The notes beneath the pieces were generated by a model, which was given only the letters and a program-made list of their open reading frames with translations, had not been told where the DNA came from and ran no database searches. Positions 1-11,794 of a stretch of 64,000 nt of DNA are shown here, piece by piece. The position numbers and the translations under genes are program-made. Source of the stretch: Cladocopium goreaui (Eukaryota; Sar; Dinophyceae; Suessiales; Symbiodiniaceae); NCBI GenBank assembly GCA_947184155.2, contig CAMXCT020000453.1, forward strand, positions 144,227-208,226. Direction: 5' to 3'. Numbering within the stretch: the stretch's first letter is position 1; every line of letters starts with the position of its first letter.

Positions 1-877
1 TTCCCTTTTTCAAACCGACCTATCTCCATTGGAGCCAAACCAGTATTGTTGGAGGATTGATTGAAACTCTGATTTTGACTTTGGGGCAAAATGCCCAACT
101 CTGAGTGAATCTTGCCTGGGGACCATGAGGTCGTAGTGCGCTCATAGCTCACCACCATCGCTCTCATTTGGTCATAGTTTGACGTCTCGTTCAGCTGCAA
201 TTGCACATGCTGTTGAATTGCCTTTGGCAGCGCACGCGCAAGCACTGAAAGCATGATGTCATCTGGGATGTCGGCTCCAGTGCATATTCTGCACGCATGC
301 GTTCTAGGCCCAACACCTGGTCCAGCAAGGTTCTGTCCTTTGTAGTGAAACTCGGAACACCCATCAAGGCAGCTAAAATTGAAATCGCACGGCTTCGAAT
401 CCTGGGCATGAACAGCTGGCATAGTTGTCGCCGCCAAACCTCAAACCCATTCCTGTTGCTAACTTGTCGAAGAAGACGGAGGGGCTTTCCCTTAAGGAGG
501 CCAGTCAGCATGCTGTAAAGCTGATTGCATCTATCTTTCACTTCCCGCGGCTCACCATCCGCGCTGGAAATTGGGGTCTCAGCATGGGTCACTTCAACTC
601 GATGGAGGTCTGTCTCGAAGTGCTTGTTGCCGTAGAACAGCCAAGTCTTGAAACTCACATCAAAGTCCTGCCACTTTGCCAGATCGTCTTCATGACATTC
701 TGATCCAAATGGCTCAGGTTGTCTAACAACCTTGCTAGCTCCTTGAAAACCTCCAGCAGCTGAACTTCTGTTAGCTTGTTGGTCGCGTAGGGCCACAACA
801 GCGTCACTAGCTGCCCTTGCAGCATCCATCGCCGCCTGAACCAAGGATGCCACATCCCGTTCTGTCAACGAAGCCAT
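1..877 (-). pseudogene. Ty1/copia Gag fragment, frameshifted, runs off left edge
   Basis: The protein starting at 877 (MASLTERDVAS...) resembles the N-terminal Gag region of the copia element at 5619. Both begin with MAS and an alanine-rich helix. Both then have a W-containing block, a segment of the type PLRLLRQV/PLMMLKKI and a block of the type RSRAISILAALM/RNKSLGILNAIM. The reading frame breaks around 265-275. In the neighbouring frame the match continues (IPDDIMLSVLARALPKAIQQ, then NYDQMRAMVVSYE) down to base 1, where MEIGRFEKG corresponds to MDVDRIEKG of the other copy. Zinc knuckle, protease and integrase would lie outside the window. Gag packages element RNA in cytoplasmic particles; this copy is broken by a probable 1-base deletion. 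I am confident of family and strand. Confidence 0.85.
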
Positions 878-950
878 CAGCTATCAGCAACAAAAGACCT
901 AAGACCTTTCTTTGAGCCCTCACCAGGTTGCAATGCCTCCTGGATCATCG

Positions 951-963
951 GGCTCCGCTACCA
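951..963 (-). promoter_or_regulatory. Primer binding site of the left copia element
   Basis: On the minus strand the 13-mer TGGTAGCGGAGCC lies 74 bp upstream of the gag ATG. The same 13-mer follows the 5' LTR of the copia element at 5476, and its first 12 bases occur at the 5' LTR of element D. It fits pairing with a tRNA 3' end of the form GGCTCCGCTACCA, most like an initiator tRNA-Met. The bases before it end in CA, as expected for an LTR end. Confidence 0.75.
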
Positions 964-2040
964 TGATTGTTTTCCTTGATTGGCAAACGCCTCGGATATC
1001 ACTGCTGCACATGCCCTGCAAGTAAAATGGAATTGGAGCAGTTTTCAACTCAACTGTCTGCACAACTGGACATGAACTGCATCTGCAAACATGTATGTAC
1101 ATGACAGCTATATATGTACCTATGGCAGGGATTGCAACAGCGTAAGTTTCCATCAGAATCACTGCACGAACAGTATGATATAACGCCGACTGCGGAAGCA
1201 AGGTTACTGTGCCCAACTCAGACAGAACTCTCTTGGGCTGAGGGCACTCGATGATCTCAACGGGGTCCTCACTCGAAGACTCAGGGTTCGGCTCCCAGTT
1301 CCTAGAGATACCAAGTGGTCGAGATTGACCGCCCGAATGAGCCCCAGCAACTTCTTCACGAATTTCACCAGCTGCAACCCTGTGGCGGATGTACGCCTCT
1401 CTTTTGCGACGCGCTGTGCGACCACTCCGGATCCCACGAGTCCTGCCTGCAACTTCACCGTGTTGCAAGGCAAAGGACTCATAAGGATCCTCCCCTTCCA
1501 TGTGCTGACTTTTCAGGGAGTCGCCAACCACATAAAAGTAAGATGAAATTTTGGGGGCCAACAAAAACAAGAGCAAGCTACGGCTGATAACCAATTGAGC
1601 TGTTGATGTTACGTGACAACCCCAAAAGGCAAACAAAACAAGTAACAACGTGAAACGACCCAAGGGCTGCAAACGCGACCTGTTTTGCCATCTTGAGCCA
1701 AACAGTTAAGTACGAACATGGTGACCCGTAAGGAGAGGTACTATACAATGAAATCATGGGTACATGGAATCCTGGAATGCCCATTTATTTCAAGTGAGGC
1801 GCGCCTAAAATCTTCCAAGCCAACCAAAGAGTAAGAGATGCATAACTAAGCATCAAACGAAGCCAGGCCAAGCCTAGCAAATTGCCGCAGGAACGGAAAC
1901 GACTCAAGGTGTAGAAAGTCCTGTCTGGCAAACGCAATTTTTCATGAAACTGCCGACGCCAAGTTAGCTTCAAACCATATGACAGTCTAAGCTGCCAGCA
2001 GGCACTGAGCAAGGATATCCGAAGCGGCCTGCAAACCCAA
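964..2040 (-). other. LTR and flank of the left copia element; no reliable gene
   Basis: The 5' LTR of the left element must end at 964 and extend upward from there, but its outer boundary cannot be fixed because the partner LTR lies outside the window. An open frame of 250 codons (920-1672, minus) crosses both LTR and leader, has no recognisable domain and is probably fortuitous. An 11-base match to the 3' end of the dinoflagellate spliced leader (TTTGGCTCAAG, minus strand, 1702-1692) sits directly before an ATG. One such match could occur by chance. Confidence 0.4.
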
Positions 2041-2062
2041 CAGTTGAAACGCGGTCACGGTG

Positions 2063-2295
2063 GTATTCGGAAACTGGCGAGCTGCATTCAGAAACTGGAG
2101 GTGGTATTCGGAAACTGGGATTCGGAAACTTTTAGTGGCATTCGGAAACTGAAAAGTGGTATTCGGAAACTGGACAGTGGTATTCGGAAACTGGTATTCG
2201 GAAACTAGAAACCCTTCATTGAGTTTTATTTCGAAACCAGAAAGTGATATTGAGAAACTGGGAGTTGCATTCGGAACTATTATTCGGAAACTGGA
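2063..2295 (+). repeat. Degenerate short tandem repeat, core ATTCGGAAACTG
   Basis: About ten copies of a 12-13 base core (ATTCGGAAACTG with variants) are spaced irregularly 12-60 bases apart, joined by short linkers such as GTGGT. The open frames across it only reflect the repeat. A related motif in the opposite orientation lies at 13424-13660, on the far side of the LINE. Confidence 0.8.
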
Positions 2296-2367
2296 ACCTT
2301 GGAATTGGGAAATTTTCGCCCACAGAACGCTGATGTGAATTTCCAACCATCCGCTGAACTCTTCAAT

Positions 2368-2640
2368 GGCGATCCCTCATGGAGATAAATTGAAGTTAAG
2401 ATCCTGTTGCATATATTGGCCAAAAAGGGTTGCATTTTTGATGCCTCATGAAGAGAAGTTCAAGTTAAGATCCTATTCAATACATTGGCCAGAGAAGATA
2501 GCAGTTTTGATCCCTTATGAAAATGACTTTTGGTTACTATGCCCATCAATGTATTGCTCAGAGGGTGTGGCGGTTTTCATCCCTCATGAAGATAACTTGA
2601 AGTTAAGATCCTGTTCTATATATTGGCCAGGGGGGTGCCA
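2368..2640 (+). repeat. 69-bp tandem repeat array, left half
   Basis: Four diverged units start near 2363, 2432, 2501 and 2570. Each has the pattern GCAGTTTTGATCCCTCATGA, then a TTAAGATCC-like block, then ATATTGGCCA and a G-rich end. The period is 69 bases (23 codons), so a plus frame stays open with the repeating peptide LKLRSCSIYWP. Two more units at 13103 and 13172 lie on the other side of the LINE, so the array was split by that insertion. Confidence 0.85.
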
Positions 2641-2658
2641 ACCCCAAGTGAAATCTAT

Positions 2659-3114
2659 ATGAAAGCGCAGTCCTTCAACGGCGTGTTGTTTGCCAAGTTC
2701 TCCTCTTCCTATGACCGGGACATTGCCGTAGCGACATTGCGGAGTGCAAACATCAAACATGATCAGCATCACATTTGGGCAACACAGGACCTCCCAATCC
2801 CGACCCGTGCGCGCAAAATGTTTTTGTTAGGTCTTCTTTGGCAACTTGGTGAGTGGGGGTTTGTGAAACGTGAAATCGAAATCGACGAGCGCTACACCAA
2901 AATGACAATTGCTGGCAAAACAGTTGTGCAAGTTAAAGTTACTTCTTCAAATGGAGCGTTTCTTGTTGAATGGGCCAATGGATGGGTTGCTTGGGATGAA
3001 TTTCAATCATGCGCACAGTTGCAGCAAATCATGGATAGAGCCAAGGTGGTGATGAAGAAGCAGGGCAAGGGCACAGGCAAAAGCAAAGATACGGGGGCCA
3101 CCCCATCCCATTAG
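2659..3114 (+). pseudogene. LINE 5' ORF (ORF1-like), partial
   Basis: An open frame of about 151 codons begins with MKAQSFNGVLFAKF. It contains a short stretch resembling an RNA-recognition-type fold (VLFAKFSSSYDRDIAVATL) and ends in a basic, glycine- and lysine-rich tail (KKQGKGTGKSKDTG) that could bind nucleic acid. It lies directly upstream of the endonuclease region of the same LINE, so an RNA-binding ORF1-like role is inferred from position and composition. I do not recognise a named family. The frame starts in the repeat array, so the true start may be missing. Confidence 0.5.
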
Positions 3115-3175
3115 GGACAACTCCGTCCGAGTCAAGTTTCACTGAGCCCGTCTGCACATATGCACTTTCCCACGT

Positions 3176-3840
3176 TTGTTGCAGGTAAGCCGGGTGACAA
3201 TCCTTTGCATGACATTACAATATGTAAGCAACACGAAAAATGCCCGTATAGAAAACACATGGGCGGAAATTTTGGGAGAACTTTCCATGGAACAATGGGA
3301 TGTCGTTCTATTTTCGGAAATTCGTTGTGCAGCTGGCATGCTTTCATTGGATGGTGGTCATGTTTTGTATACTACAGATGAACCTTCATTTTCTTCCGGT
3401 GTGGCAATTTTACTTCATCAACGTCACGTTCATCATGTCAAAAAGGTTCAGCAACTATCCCTCCGTGTGATGTATATTGATTTGTTGTGCGGCACTGGGC
3501 TATTCAGAATTGTGGTCGGATACGCGCCCCATGCTGGGTATCCAAAAGTGGATTTGGATTTTTTCTACGATCAACTGCGGGTGTGCTTGGAAGAAGCTTG
3601 GCGAATGGGGCACACTATTATTGTCGGAGGCGATTTCAATACACAGGTTGGGGTCGGAATTCGTGGTTTTACTTTTGGACGAGCTAGCACATTCATTTGA
3701 CCTGGTAGTTGCAAATAGTGATGGTGACGGGGAACAGCACTGGACTTTTGAGAGTTCCATGGGTGTTCGTCGATGAATTGATTTTGTTCTTTGCAGCCGA
3801 TCATTACATCTTCGTTATGCAGATGCCAGCTCATTTTTGG
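3176..3840 (+). pseudogene. LINE endonuclease domain (exonuclease-endonuclease-phosphatase fold), frameshifted
   Basis: The translation has the ordered motifs of APE-type LINE endonucleases: a segment around LFSEIR (metal-binding Glu), GYAPHAGYP, and IIVGGDFNTQVG (Asp-Phe-Asn catalytic block). The frame shifts near 3655, continues as LLDELAHSFDLVVANSDGD and shifts again near 3770. It joins the reverse transcriptase frame at LDLGSDHRTL, the C-terminal SDH motif of the fold. The enzyme would nick target DNA to prime reverse transcription. At least two frameshifts make this copy inactive. Confidence 0.8.
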
Positions 3841-5334
3841 ATTTGGGGTCAGACCATCGAACTCTTACAGCTGTTTTCGGTGTGGCCAAGGTGGGACGCA
3901 GTTTGCGTAGAACATATTTTAAAACAAAAGGGTGGCAACCACAGCTTGATGAAAATGGTGATCCTTCCATATATCACATGCAGTTGACACAATTTTTCGA
4001 AACCCAACCTTGCAATAGTTTGTCTGAGCTGGAACGTGCCCTTGTACAAATTTCTACTGGGTCTGGAGCTGCCAGAAACTTACAACAGCGGAATGCGAAC
4101 AATGAACCTTGGACAACGGATGAGTTTCAGTTGCTTTTACGGGAACGGAAGGAAACACAAAACAGACAAGAAAGAACACGTTTGTCAAAAGAAATCCGGA
4201 AACACCTTCGAAAACAGCTGCGCGCAAAACGCAACAAAAGAGTCACACAAATTTTGGGTGAATTTTGTGCCTTGAACAGCTTGGATTCGACGTTCCGTGA
4301 TCCAATCCGGTCCCAAAAGCAAATCCAAAAGGAACCTCAACCAGAAGAATTTGCAAACTATTTAGGTGATGTTTTTCGATCTGACGTAGGCCACAATGCG
4401 TCCGTTTTGGATATGCTCAATGTTTTTGCTTCATCGCACGGGTTCCACAGCATTCCGCCTTTCCAATTTCCTGAGTTGGAATATGTGTTGAGCCAAATTC
4501 CATGCAACAAAGCAACAGATGCTACTGGAGTCGTGGTTGAAATGTTCAAACATGGAAACGTCGAATTGCACACGTGTTTGTTGAACATATTTAACGGTAT
4601 GTTGAAGAGCGGTTGTTTCGATGAATCGTGGCGGGCTACACTTTTTACAATGTTGCCGAAGATGGGGGACACATCAAGACCAAGTTGTTGGAGGCCAATT
4701 GCTATTCTCAAAATTTCCTACGAAATATTTTCCAAGCTGATTTGTCAGAGGTTGAGGATTACATTGGACACCCATCAAAGCATTGACCAAACAGGGTTTA
4801 GGCCTGGCACTGGTATTGAGGACGCGTTCCTTGTTTTCGAGTCATTGTGCAGCAAGAGCCTTGAGTGGAATTTGCCCCTGTGGTTTGCAAGTTTGGATTT
4901 GACTAAAGCCTTTGATCGTGTTGTATGGTCGTCTTTTTGAAGTTTTGCTGGAACAAGGTGTGCCAAAACCAAATTGCAGCAGGGACACGGGTTTTCCATT
5001 CAGAGAGGTGTGAGACAAGGAGATGTCATAAGCCCTTTTCAACGCTGTGTTGGAGTCGGCAATGCGGAAATGGAAACGCAAACTGTTGGCGAGTCATGGT
5101 TTGGTCATTGCCGGAGAAAAAATTACTAACATCAGGTATGCAGATGATTTGATGCTATACGCCCGATCTTTGCAAGACTTGAAGGATATGACTACATTTT
5201 TGATTACAGAACTCGGAGCCATGGGTCTTCAACTCAATGCATCAAAAACAAAAATATTGACAACAGTTTCCGGAAGTCGACCTATGCACGTGGAACTTGC
5301 TGGTGATTCAGTGGAAATTTTAAGTGGCCGTAGC
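3837..5334 (+). pseudogene. LINE reverse transcriptase, N-terminal and catalytic part, frameshifted
   Basis: The reverse transcriptase blocks are in order. A linker contains a basic helix rich in Arg and Lys. Then come NKATDATGVVVEMFKHG, LFTMLPKMGDTSRPSCWRPI, TGFRPGTGIEDA and FASLDLTKAFDRVVW (block A aspartate). The frame breaks near 4938. RGVRQGDVISPF follows in another frame, a short deletion occurs near 5037, and the rest continues as NIRYADDLMLYA (YADD catalytic pair) and GLQLNASKTKIL. The copia element interrupts it after VEILSGRSK at 5334. The remaining C-terminus resumes at 12362, and the joined sequence reads SKHKYLGKTLVGDL in frame. Confidence 0.9.
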
Positions 5335-5339
5335 AAACA

Positions 5340-5475
5340 TAACTAGGATTTTCATGTCCGCTTCCCAAACCGAGATGCACACTTTAAGTGTAGTATCAGT
5401 TTTTATCAGTGGAAAGCTCACTGATGGATGTATGCATTCAAGGCCTTTGGCTGTCAAAAGGAGTGAGTTTGTCAA
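5340..5475 (+). repeat. Copia 5' LTR, 136 bp
   Basis: It begins TAACTAGGATTTTC and ends GAGTTTGTCAA. It differs from the 3' LTR at two positions (CAGTTTTTATC versus CAGTTCTTATC, and GAGTTTG versus GAGATTG). The left flank holds the target copy AAACA (5335-5339). The 5' TA end is not the usual TG. Confidence 0.93.
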
Positions 5476-5488
5476 TGGTAGCGGAGCC
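5476..5488 (+). promoter_or_regulatory. Primer binding site of the nested copia element
   Basis: TGGTAGCGGAGCC directly follows the 5' LTR and is identical to the site at 963-951 (minus). It is where a host tRNA, probably initiator Met, would prime minus-strand DNA synthesis. Confidence 0.85.
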
Positions 5489-5618
5489 CAAGGACAGCAT
5501 TCCGTGACGGTCTGCTCGAGGGCTAGTAGTGGGGGACAGGACCCTTATCCCCAGGTGTTGTTGGTAGTCCGGGCACCACGCCATATAGTCTGTATTGAGA
5601 GCTTTCGAATCTGGATAC

Positions 5619-8600
5619 ATGGCTTCAAGTGTGGGTGGTGATGCTTCACCTCAAAGTCCTCAAAGCCCTGCGCAGCCTGCTATTGATGGGGCTGAGTTAG
5701 CCCGGCGGATGTTGATGGCAACGGAAGCAGCATCAATGGCTGCATCAACAGCAGCACAGGCATTGCTTGAATTGAAAGATAGAACTAGCAGTTCGTCATC
5801 AGATGAGAAGGCTTGGTACCGTTTGTTGCCTCGTCCTAGCGTGTTTGATCCTGACAGTCGGGAAGCAGAGTTGGCACAATGGCGGGAATGGAGCTGGAGC
5901 GTTGAACAGTATCTAGCTAGCATGGATCCCGAGTTTGCAGTTGACCTGGCCCGCATCAGGAAGAATTCAAATGCAGAAGTTGACATGTCCATCATGGATG
6001 ACAATGAAAGGAAAAGATGCACTTTCTTGTATGGATTGTATGCGTCCCTTCTTCGCCAAAGACCCTTGATGATGTTGAAGAAAATTGAGGGCAGCAATGG
6101 GCTTGAAGCTTTTAGGCAATTGGTTCTTTCGATGGAACCAGTTTCGCGCAACAAATCGTTAGGCATCCTCAATGCAATCATGAGTTGGCCACAGTTCTCC
6201 ATGAAAGGCGGTTCTGTCGTTGCACAACTCCTGAAGTTAGAAGCAGCATTCCGTGAATATGAACGTACGACTGGCGAGGTTTTACAAGAAGAACTTCGTT
6301 TTGCTGTTGTTTTCCGTTGTGTCACGGGTCAGTTGAAAACATGGCTTCAATTGCAGGTTCAAGATGGGACTTCATATGCAGACTTGCGTGAGCACATTGT
6401 GCGGTATGACAAAGCAACATTGAAATGGACCGATGCGATGTGCCTTGCGTCTGAGCCTTCTCATGCAACCGTTCCCATGGATGTGGATCGAATTGAAAAA
6501 GGAAAGAAGGGCAAAGGCAAACCCAAGGGAATGAACAACAAGGGTAAACAGACCAAAGGTGATAGCAAAGGTGATGGCAAGGCCAAATTTCAATCATCAA
6601 AAGGAAAAAGTTCGCAACAACAAGGTGGCAAACAGAATCCTGGTTTCGGGCAATGGAACCAAACAGGATACCAACAAATCCAACAAGCAGGTGGCAAACA
6701 AAGCGTGCAGAACCAAATTGCAGGCAAACAAAGTGACAAAGGTAAAGGCAGAACTTGTTACACTTGTGGCAGAACTGGGCATCTAGCTCGAGATTGTTGG
6801 AACGCAAAAGGGAAAGGTGGCTTCGGTGCACACAGCCAAGTACGCAGTGTGGAAGAAGGAAATGGGAACGCAGGAGTTTCAAGCACCAATGATGCAACGG
6901 CACACGAAAACTCGCAACAATTTCCCTCTTCAATTTCACAAAATGTTCGTCGAGTGCAACAACCGGTCGTGTTCGACATGCGTTCTGCAGATTTGCAATT
7001 TGATTCGTTGAATCTAGAAGTTCGTGCGGTGTTCTTTGACATGAGTCAAGATGATTTCCTTGAGGAGTATATGCAACCAGAAGATTTGCCAAACCATGAT
7101 TTACGTGAAGGAATTGATTTGATTGAACCGTGTGTGGAAGCTTGCAAATTTGATTCGTTTTGGGAGTGCGACCTTGAAGTTTCTGATTGTTCCACTTGTT
7201 CAACAACATGCTTGTGCAACAACAGCTTGCGCACAGATAGCGTGCATGAGAAGATTTCATGTGCTTCCTTTGGTGGTATTGATTTGGACATGTATGAGGT
7301 TGTGACAGTTGATTCTCGGCGTGTGCATGGCCCAGCTTGTTTTGAGACATGTTGGCTTCCTTCGAGTTTGAGACGTTCCTGTTGCTTTCCTTCATTGAGC
7401 GTTTTCCCACCAGCAGAACATGATCATTTGGAACCGGTGACGGTACGTGCAGTATCCGAATTGTTTGCTTCAGAAGATGTTTCCATTATTGTTGATTCTG
7501 GGAGTGATGCCACGGTGATACCATCAAAATATGCCTTTTGTGGAAAACCTGTTCGTAGTTCGGGTGAGTTGCGCGATTGCCAGGGTAAGGTGATCGACAC
7601 GTCTGGTGTTCATGAATTTTCATTCGTGGTTGAGACGGTCGACGGGCAACCGCTTGTTTTCCGTGAGCTTGGGTATTTGTCAGATGCTGTCTCGTCTCCT
7701 TTGCTTTCATTTGGTCGCCTCTTTCAACATGGGTGGACGATTGGTTCACATGACGGCTTGCCGAGTTTGCACCATGCAGGCAAAAAGTTGGTTGTACCGT
7801 TGAATTTCAAAAATGCAAGTTTAGTCCTGGAAGGCAGCATTCGGCATGTGCATGAAGTCAGAGCGGTACTGGTTGATGTTCCACAATCTTGGCATGGTTT
7901 GCGGTCTGGATGGCATTCTACTTCTACAGGGCTGCCAATTTGTCGCAGCGATGGAACGAAGTTTGTTGATCCAATGGAAGAGTTCGTCATGACACAGTTT
8001 CCTCGGCCGGAATTTCCTTATAGAACCACTTTGGGTTTGACTGATGCAGGATGGAAATTAGTGAAGATGTGCGAGCCAATTTTTGGCATTGAAAATTTAT
8101 CGGCACCCATGGAAGGGTACAAAGGAGCTTTCACAATTTTGAGTCGAGATGTTGTTTCTGCTGAAGGTTTGGGGTTTTGCATGGCTACTGAGCCCCGCGC
8201 AGGTGGGGATGTCGATGGCCAGGCGGAAGTAAAACCAAGTCTTTCAGACTCAGAATGTTTGTTGTCGCCAGACCGCCAAGGCATTCAGGTAGCAGGCGTC
8301 CCTTTCAACAAGCCATTTTCCATTGCGTCTTTGCGTGCTGGATGTAAGTACTTGGGTATAAGCCAGGCTGGGTCCAAACTTAAACTGTTTGATCGTTTGG
8401 TACAACATGCGGACAAGTTGCGTTTGCAAGTTCTTCAAAAGTTGGCGACTGAACATGCAGAACCCTTGGGGCAACCAATGCCGAAACAACAACCTTTGCA
8501 TGCAGAACCTTCTCCCGAAGAGCGTGCTTTACATGAAGTAAATCATCTGCCGTATGCTAGTTGGTGCGAATCATGCGTGATGGCGAAGGGAAGACCAGAC

Positions 8601-10532
8601 CCCCACACATCAGATCCTGAGCATTCAACACGTCGCGAACATTCAGTGTTGAGTTTTGATTTTTCGTTCACTGGACGAGATCCATCGGTTTTGCCGTGTT
8701 TGGGAGGCGTTGTCGCACCTGAAGACAAGCACACGGTGTTGAATGTGTATGACAGTCATTCAGGATGTGTGTTTGCAATTCCTGTTCCATTGAGACGAGA
8801 TGTGCATTTCATGTGTCGGGAGTTGATGAAAATTTTGCAATTTCTGGGGTATTCGAAAGTCGTGTTGCGTTGTGATGCTGAGCCCGTTTTGATGAAGGTG
8901 CCAAGCTTGTTGCAAACAGCTAGGCACAAACTGAGCTTGGAAACATTGCTGGAGAATGGCCGGGTTCGTGATCCTGGAAGCAATGCGTGGGTTGAAAATG
9001 CGGTGAACCGGGTCAGGCAACAAGCAATGACATTGATTTACCACTTGGAGTTGCAACTTCGTATGTCATTTCCGGTGACGCATCCTTTGTTTTCCTGGTG
9101 CTTTGTGCATGCATGTTGGTTGTTGAACCGCTTTGTGCCGAAAGGTGGCGCCACACCTTTTGAGGCAGTGTGTGGACGTGAGTATGATGGCCGGATCGCT
9201 TGTTTTGCTGAACCAATTTTGGCATTTGTTGGTACAGAACCTCGACAAAAAGGATCAGCCAAGTGGATGAAAGCGTTGTTCTTGACCAAAACAACTTCCA
9301 ATGACATGTATGTTGTTGGCATTGGGAACAGTGTTCGCTTGACCCGTGCAGTGAAACGTATTTACAAAGATTGGGTACCTCAACTTGAAATGTATCAGAA
9401 ATTTGGTGTTCACAGTTGGATGGTTGAAGGAGCATTGGGTGGCAGATTGAAACCAGGTATTGCCAAGAAACCTGAACCACACATGTTGAATTTTGAGGAT
9501 GTTCCTGGTGAAAGCGTTCCCGATCTTGATGACCAAGTGTCGGGTGATGGCATGATTTTGGATTTTGATGGCAACCAAATCCCATATTCATTGATGCATC
9601 CTTCAAGCTTGGGTACTGAAGACACCTGTGTCCCTGAACAGTTTCTGGCTTTGGGTCCTGTCGTCTCTCAGCCAACCAGTGGTACTGTTGAAGTTCAAGT
9701 TGCAGAGCTCCCACCGCGGTGTACTGAGGATAGAGACGGTGGGGATGAACCGGCGTCCAAACGCGCTCGAATTTCAAGGTTGTCAGTCAACCAGGTTGAA
9801 GTGCACCATGTTGATGACACATGTATGATTCCGGATGGTATAGACATGTTGGATATCGATGGCATCTTGGAACATGATTTTCGGCATGAATTTGACACAC
9901 ACGAAGATGCAGATCATGATTTCATTGCTTGCGCTCATTCCATGGAAGGTTTGGATGATTCCATGCTTTGGTTTCCTTTCTCCGATGTTGAGCCCGAGTT
10001 GCCAGATGAAATTTTGAGAACAATTGACGACTTGGCAGACTCTGTCGAAATAAGTCGTTTGATCAACATGGGTGTGTTACACCCGTTGGGTTCTTCGGCA
10101 ACAAACATTTTGGAAATGGACAATTTGACCGCTCGTTTTGTGAGAACTTTCAGAAAGAAGTTGAAAGATGGAGAGTCACAATGGTTGCGTCGTTCTCGCC
10201 TTGTTGCCCGGGAATATAATTTCGTCGACACACGGGAAGATGTCTATGCCCCAGCTTCCAGCAGCATTTGCAACAGGTTGTTGCCAGCAGTGATTATGAG
10301 CGAACTGTGCGGTGACACAGCCATCATGGGAGCATTCGACATTAGCGATGCTTATTTGCAAGTTGATCAACCAACACCAAAGAAGATTCGCGTCGTTGGT
10401 ACGATCATTTTTCAAGTTTTGTGCAAACAGACTTGGGTTGTGAGATTTGTGCAAAAGTTCCTTCATTATTCAAACTGCCAGATGACAAAGGGTTCTTGTT
10501 GGCTCATGTTGACGATGTCTTGTTTGCAATAG
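5619..10532 (+). pseudogene. Copia Gag-protease-integrase-RT polyprotein, first part
   Basis: The ATG at 5619 (MASSVGGDAS) is chosen because it matches the MAS start of the other Gag; the frame is open a few codons upstream without ATG. Domains in order are: copia Gag (about residues 60-290), a basic linker, the zinc knuckle CYTCGRTGHLARDC (about 379-392), a cysteine-rich insert (about 500-600), protease with IIVDSGSDATVIPS (about 625), the integrase zinc-binding region ending WCESCVMAKG (about 982), and the integrase core (SFDFSF, VLRCDAEP, NAWVENAVN for D, D, E). RT starts with a region around LVAREYNFVDTREDVYAPAS and MGAFDISDAYLQV (block A aspartate). After KKIRVVG (10402) the sequence departs from the family and the frame ends at 10532. 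About 17 codons plus a frame change seem lost there, so the enzyme is inactive. Confidence 0.93.
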
Positions 10533-11794
10533 ATGAACAGTATTTGAACAGCGTTGTGAAGCCCAGCGTTGTGAAGCCCATTTTGGAAGCTCGCTTTCGC
10601 ATCTCCTTGCCAACTGCTTCGAGGTCAGGAGGTTCATTTGAATTCTTGAAGCGTGTGCATGAGTTTGAGCCCAACTATGAGTCATTGGAAATCAGCCATG
10701 AAAGCAAACATGTCAAACAAGCTTTTCAAACCTTTACCCGGGTGAACGGGAAACCTCCAAGATTGAGTAAGACACCAGGCGCACCACATGCTTTCACATA
10801 TGCCGACGAATCCGAAACTTTGGGAGATAGCCAAGCGTCTGTGCATCGTTCTTTGGTAGGCGCACTTTTGTATCTTTCGCATGAAAGGCCAGACATTCAA
10901 TTTTGTGCAAAGAGCTTGTCTTCTTCGTTGAAGAATCCTACTGTCCAGGCACGGCACAACCTTGGTCGTTTGATCGGATATCTAAAATTGCATGAGAACG
11001 TGTCTCTGGGAATGTCCAAGGGCGGATGTGGTACCTCTTTGTTTGGCCTTTTGCATGGGCATGTCAAGGCACAAGGTGACATCATGATTGAGAGCTTTAG
11101 TGACGCAAATTGGGGTGGAAACAGGGATTCGCGATCCACCTCTTCTGCTCAACATTTTGTGAACGGACAGCTTGTCCATTCGTCTTCCAGAAATCAGCAT
11201 TGTATTGCCTTGTCTTCTACAGAATCAGAATATTACTCTTTGGTTTCATGTGCCATTGATGCGTTGTATTTGAAACACATTTTGGAGTTTACGTTTCCTG
11301 CAAAGAATGTTGTAGCAACTGTGTATGTCGACAACAGTGCTTGTCGCCAGATTGCGAACAAGTTGGGAACAGGCCGATTGAGGCACATTCAAGGAAAACT
11401 CTTGTGGATTCAGCACATGACCAAGTCTGGGCAAATCAAGATCAAAGGTGTTGGGACCACTTGGAACCCAGCAGACCTTGGCACCAAAACTCTTTCAGCT
11501 GACAGACACAGAATGCTTTGCTACATGTTGAACATGCTTTTGGATGGTGACAGGATGGGAGAACAGCAATATCTCAGAGCAACCCAAGCCGACTGGAACA
11601 AACAGACCATTAAAGAAATTTGCAATGTTTCATTTTCCAATTCTTCTTTGACCCCGCACGTGCAGCACAACATTGTGAAGAGAGTTGTTCAACTTGTTTG
11701 CTTGAGCAACATCGGTATGACGCAAGGAGTCGTGTGTACAACATGCAACTCGTCTTGTATCACAGCAGGCCTTGAGCCAACCTCCAGTTCATGA
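10471..11794 (+). pseudogene. Copia RT C-terminal part and RNase H
   Basis: The second frame resumes with PSLFKLPDDKGFLLAHVDDVLF, whose HVDD is the copia form of the RT catalytic pair. It continues through LVGALLYLSHERPDIQF to RNase H: SFSDANWGGNRDSRSTS, LSSTESEYYSLVSCAIDAL and VYVDNSACRQIANKLG supply the acidic residues, and ADLGTKTLSADR is the typical C-terminal block. It overlaps the preceding frame by about 60 bases. The distance between the two RT motifs is shorter than in relatives. The frame ends TGA at 11792-11794. Confidence 0.92.

Noticed and set aside
920-1672. 250-codon minus-strand ORF next to the gag relic
   Set aside because: It runs through an LTR, a primer binding site and a leader, has no domain, and ends at the leader just upstream of gag. 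It is probably fortuitous.
6322-7410. 362-codon minus-strand ORF
   Set aside because: It is antisense to the copia Gag, zinc knuckle and Cys-rich insert; the plus frame is clearly the coding one.
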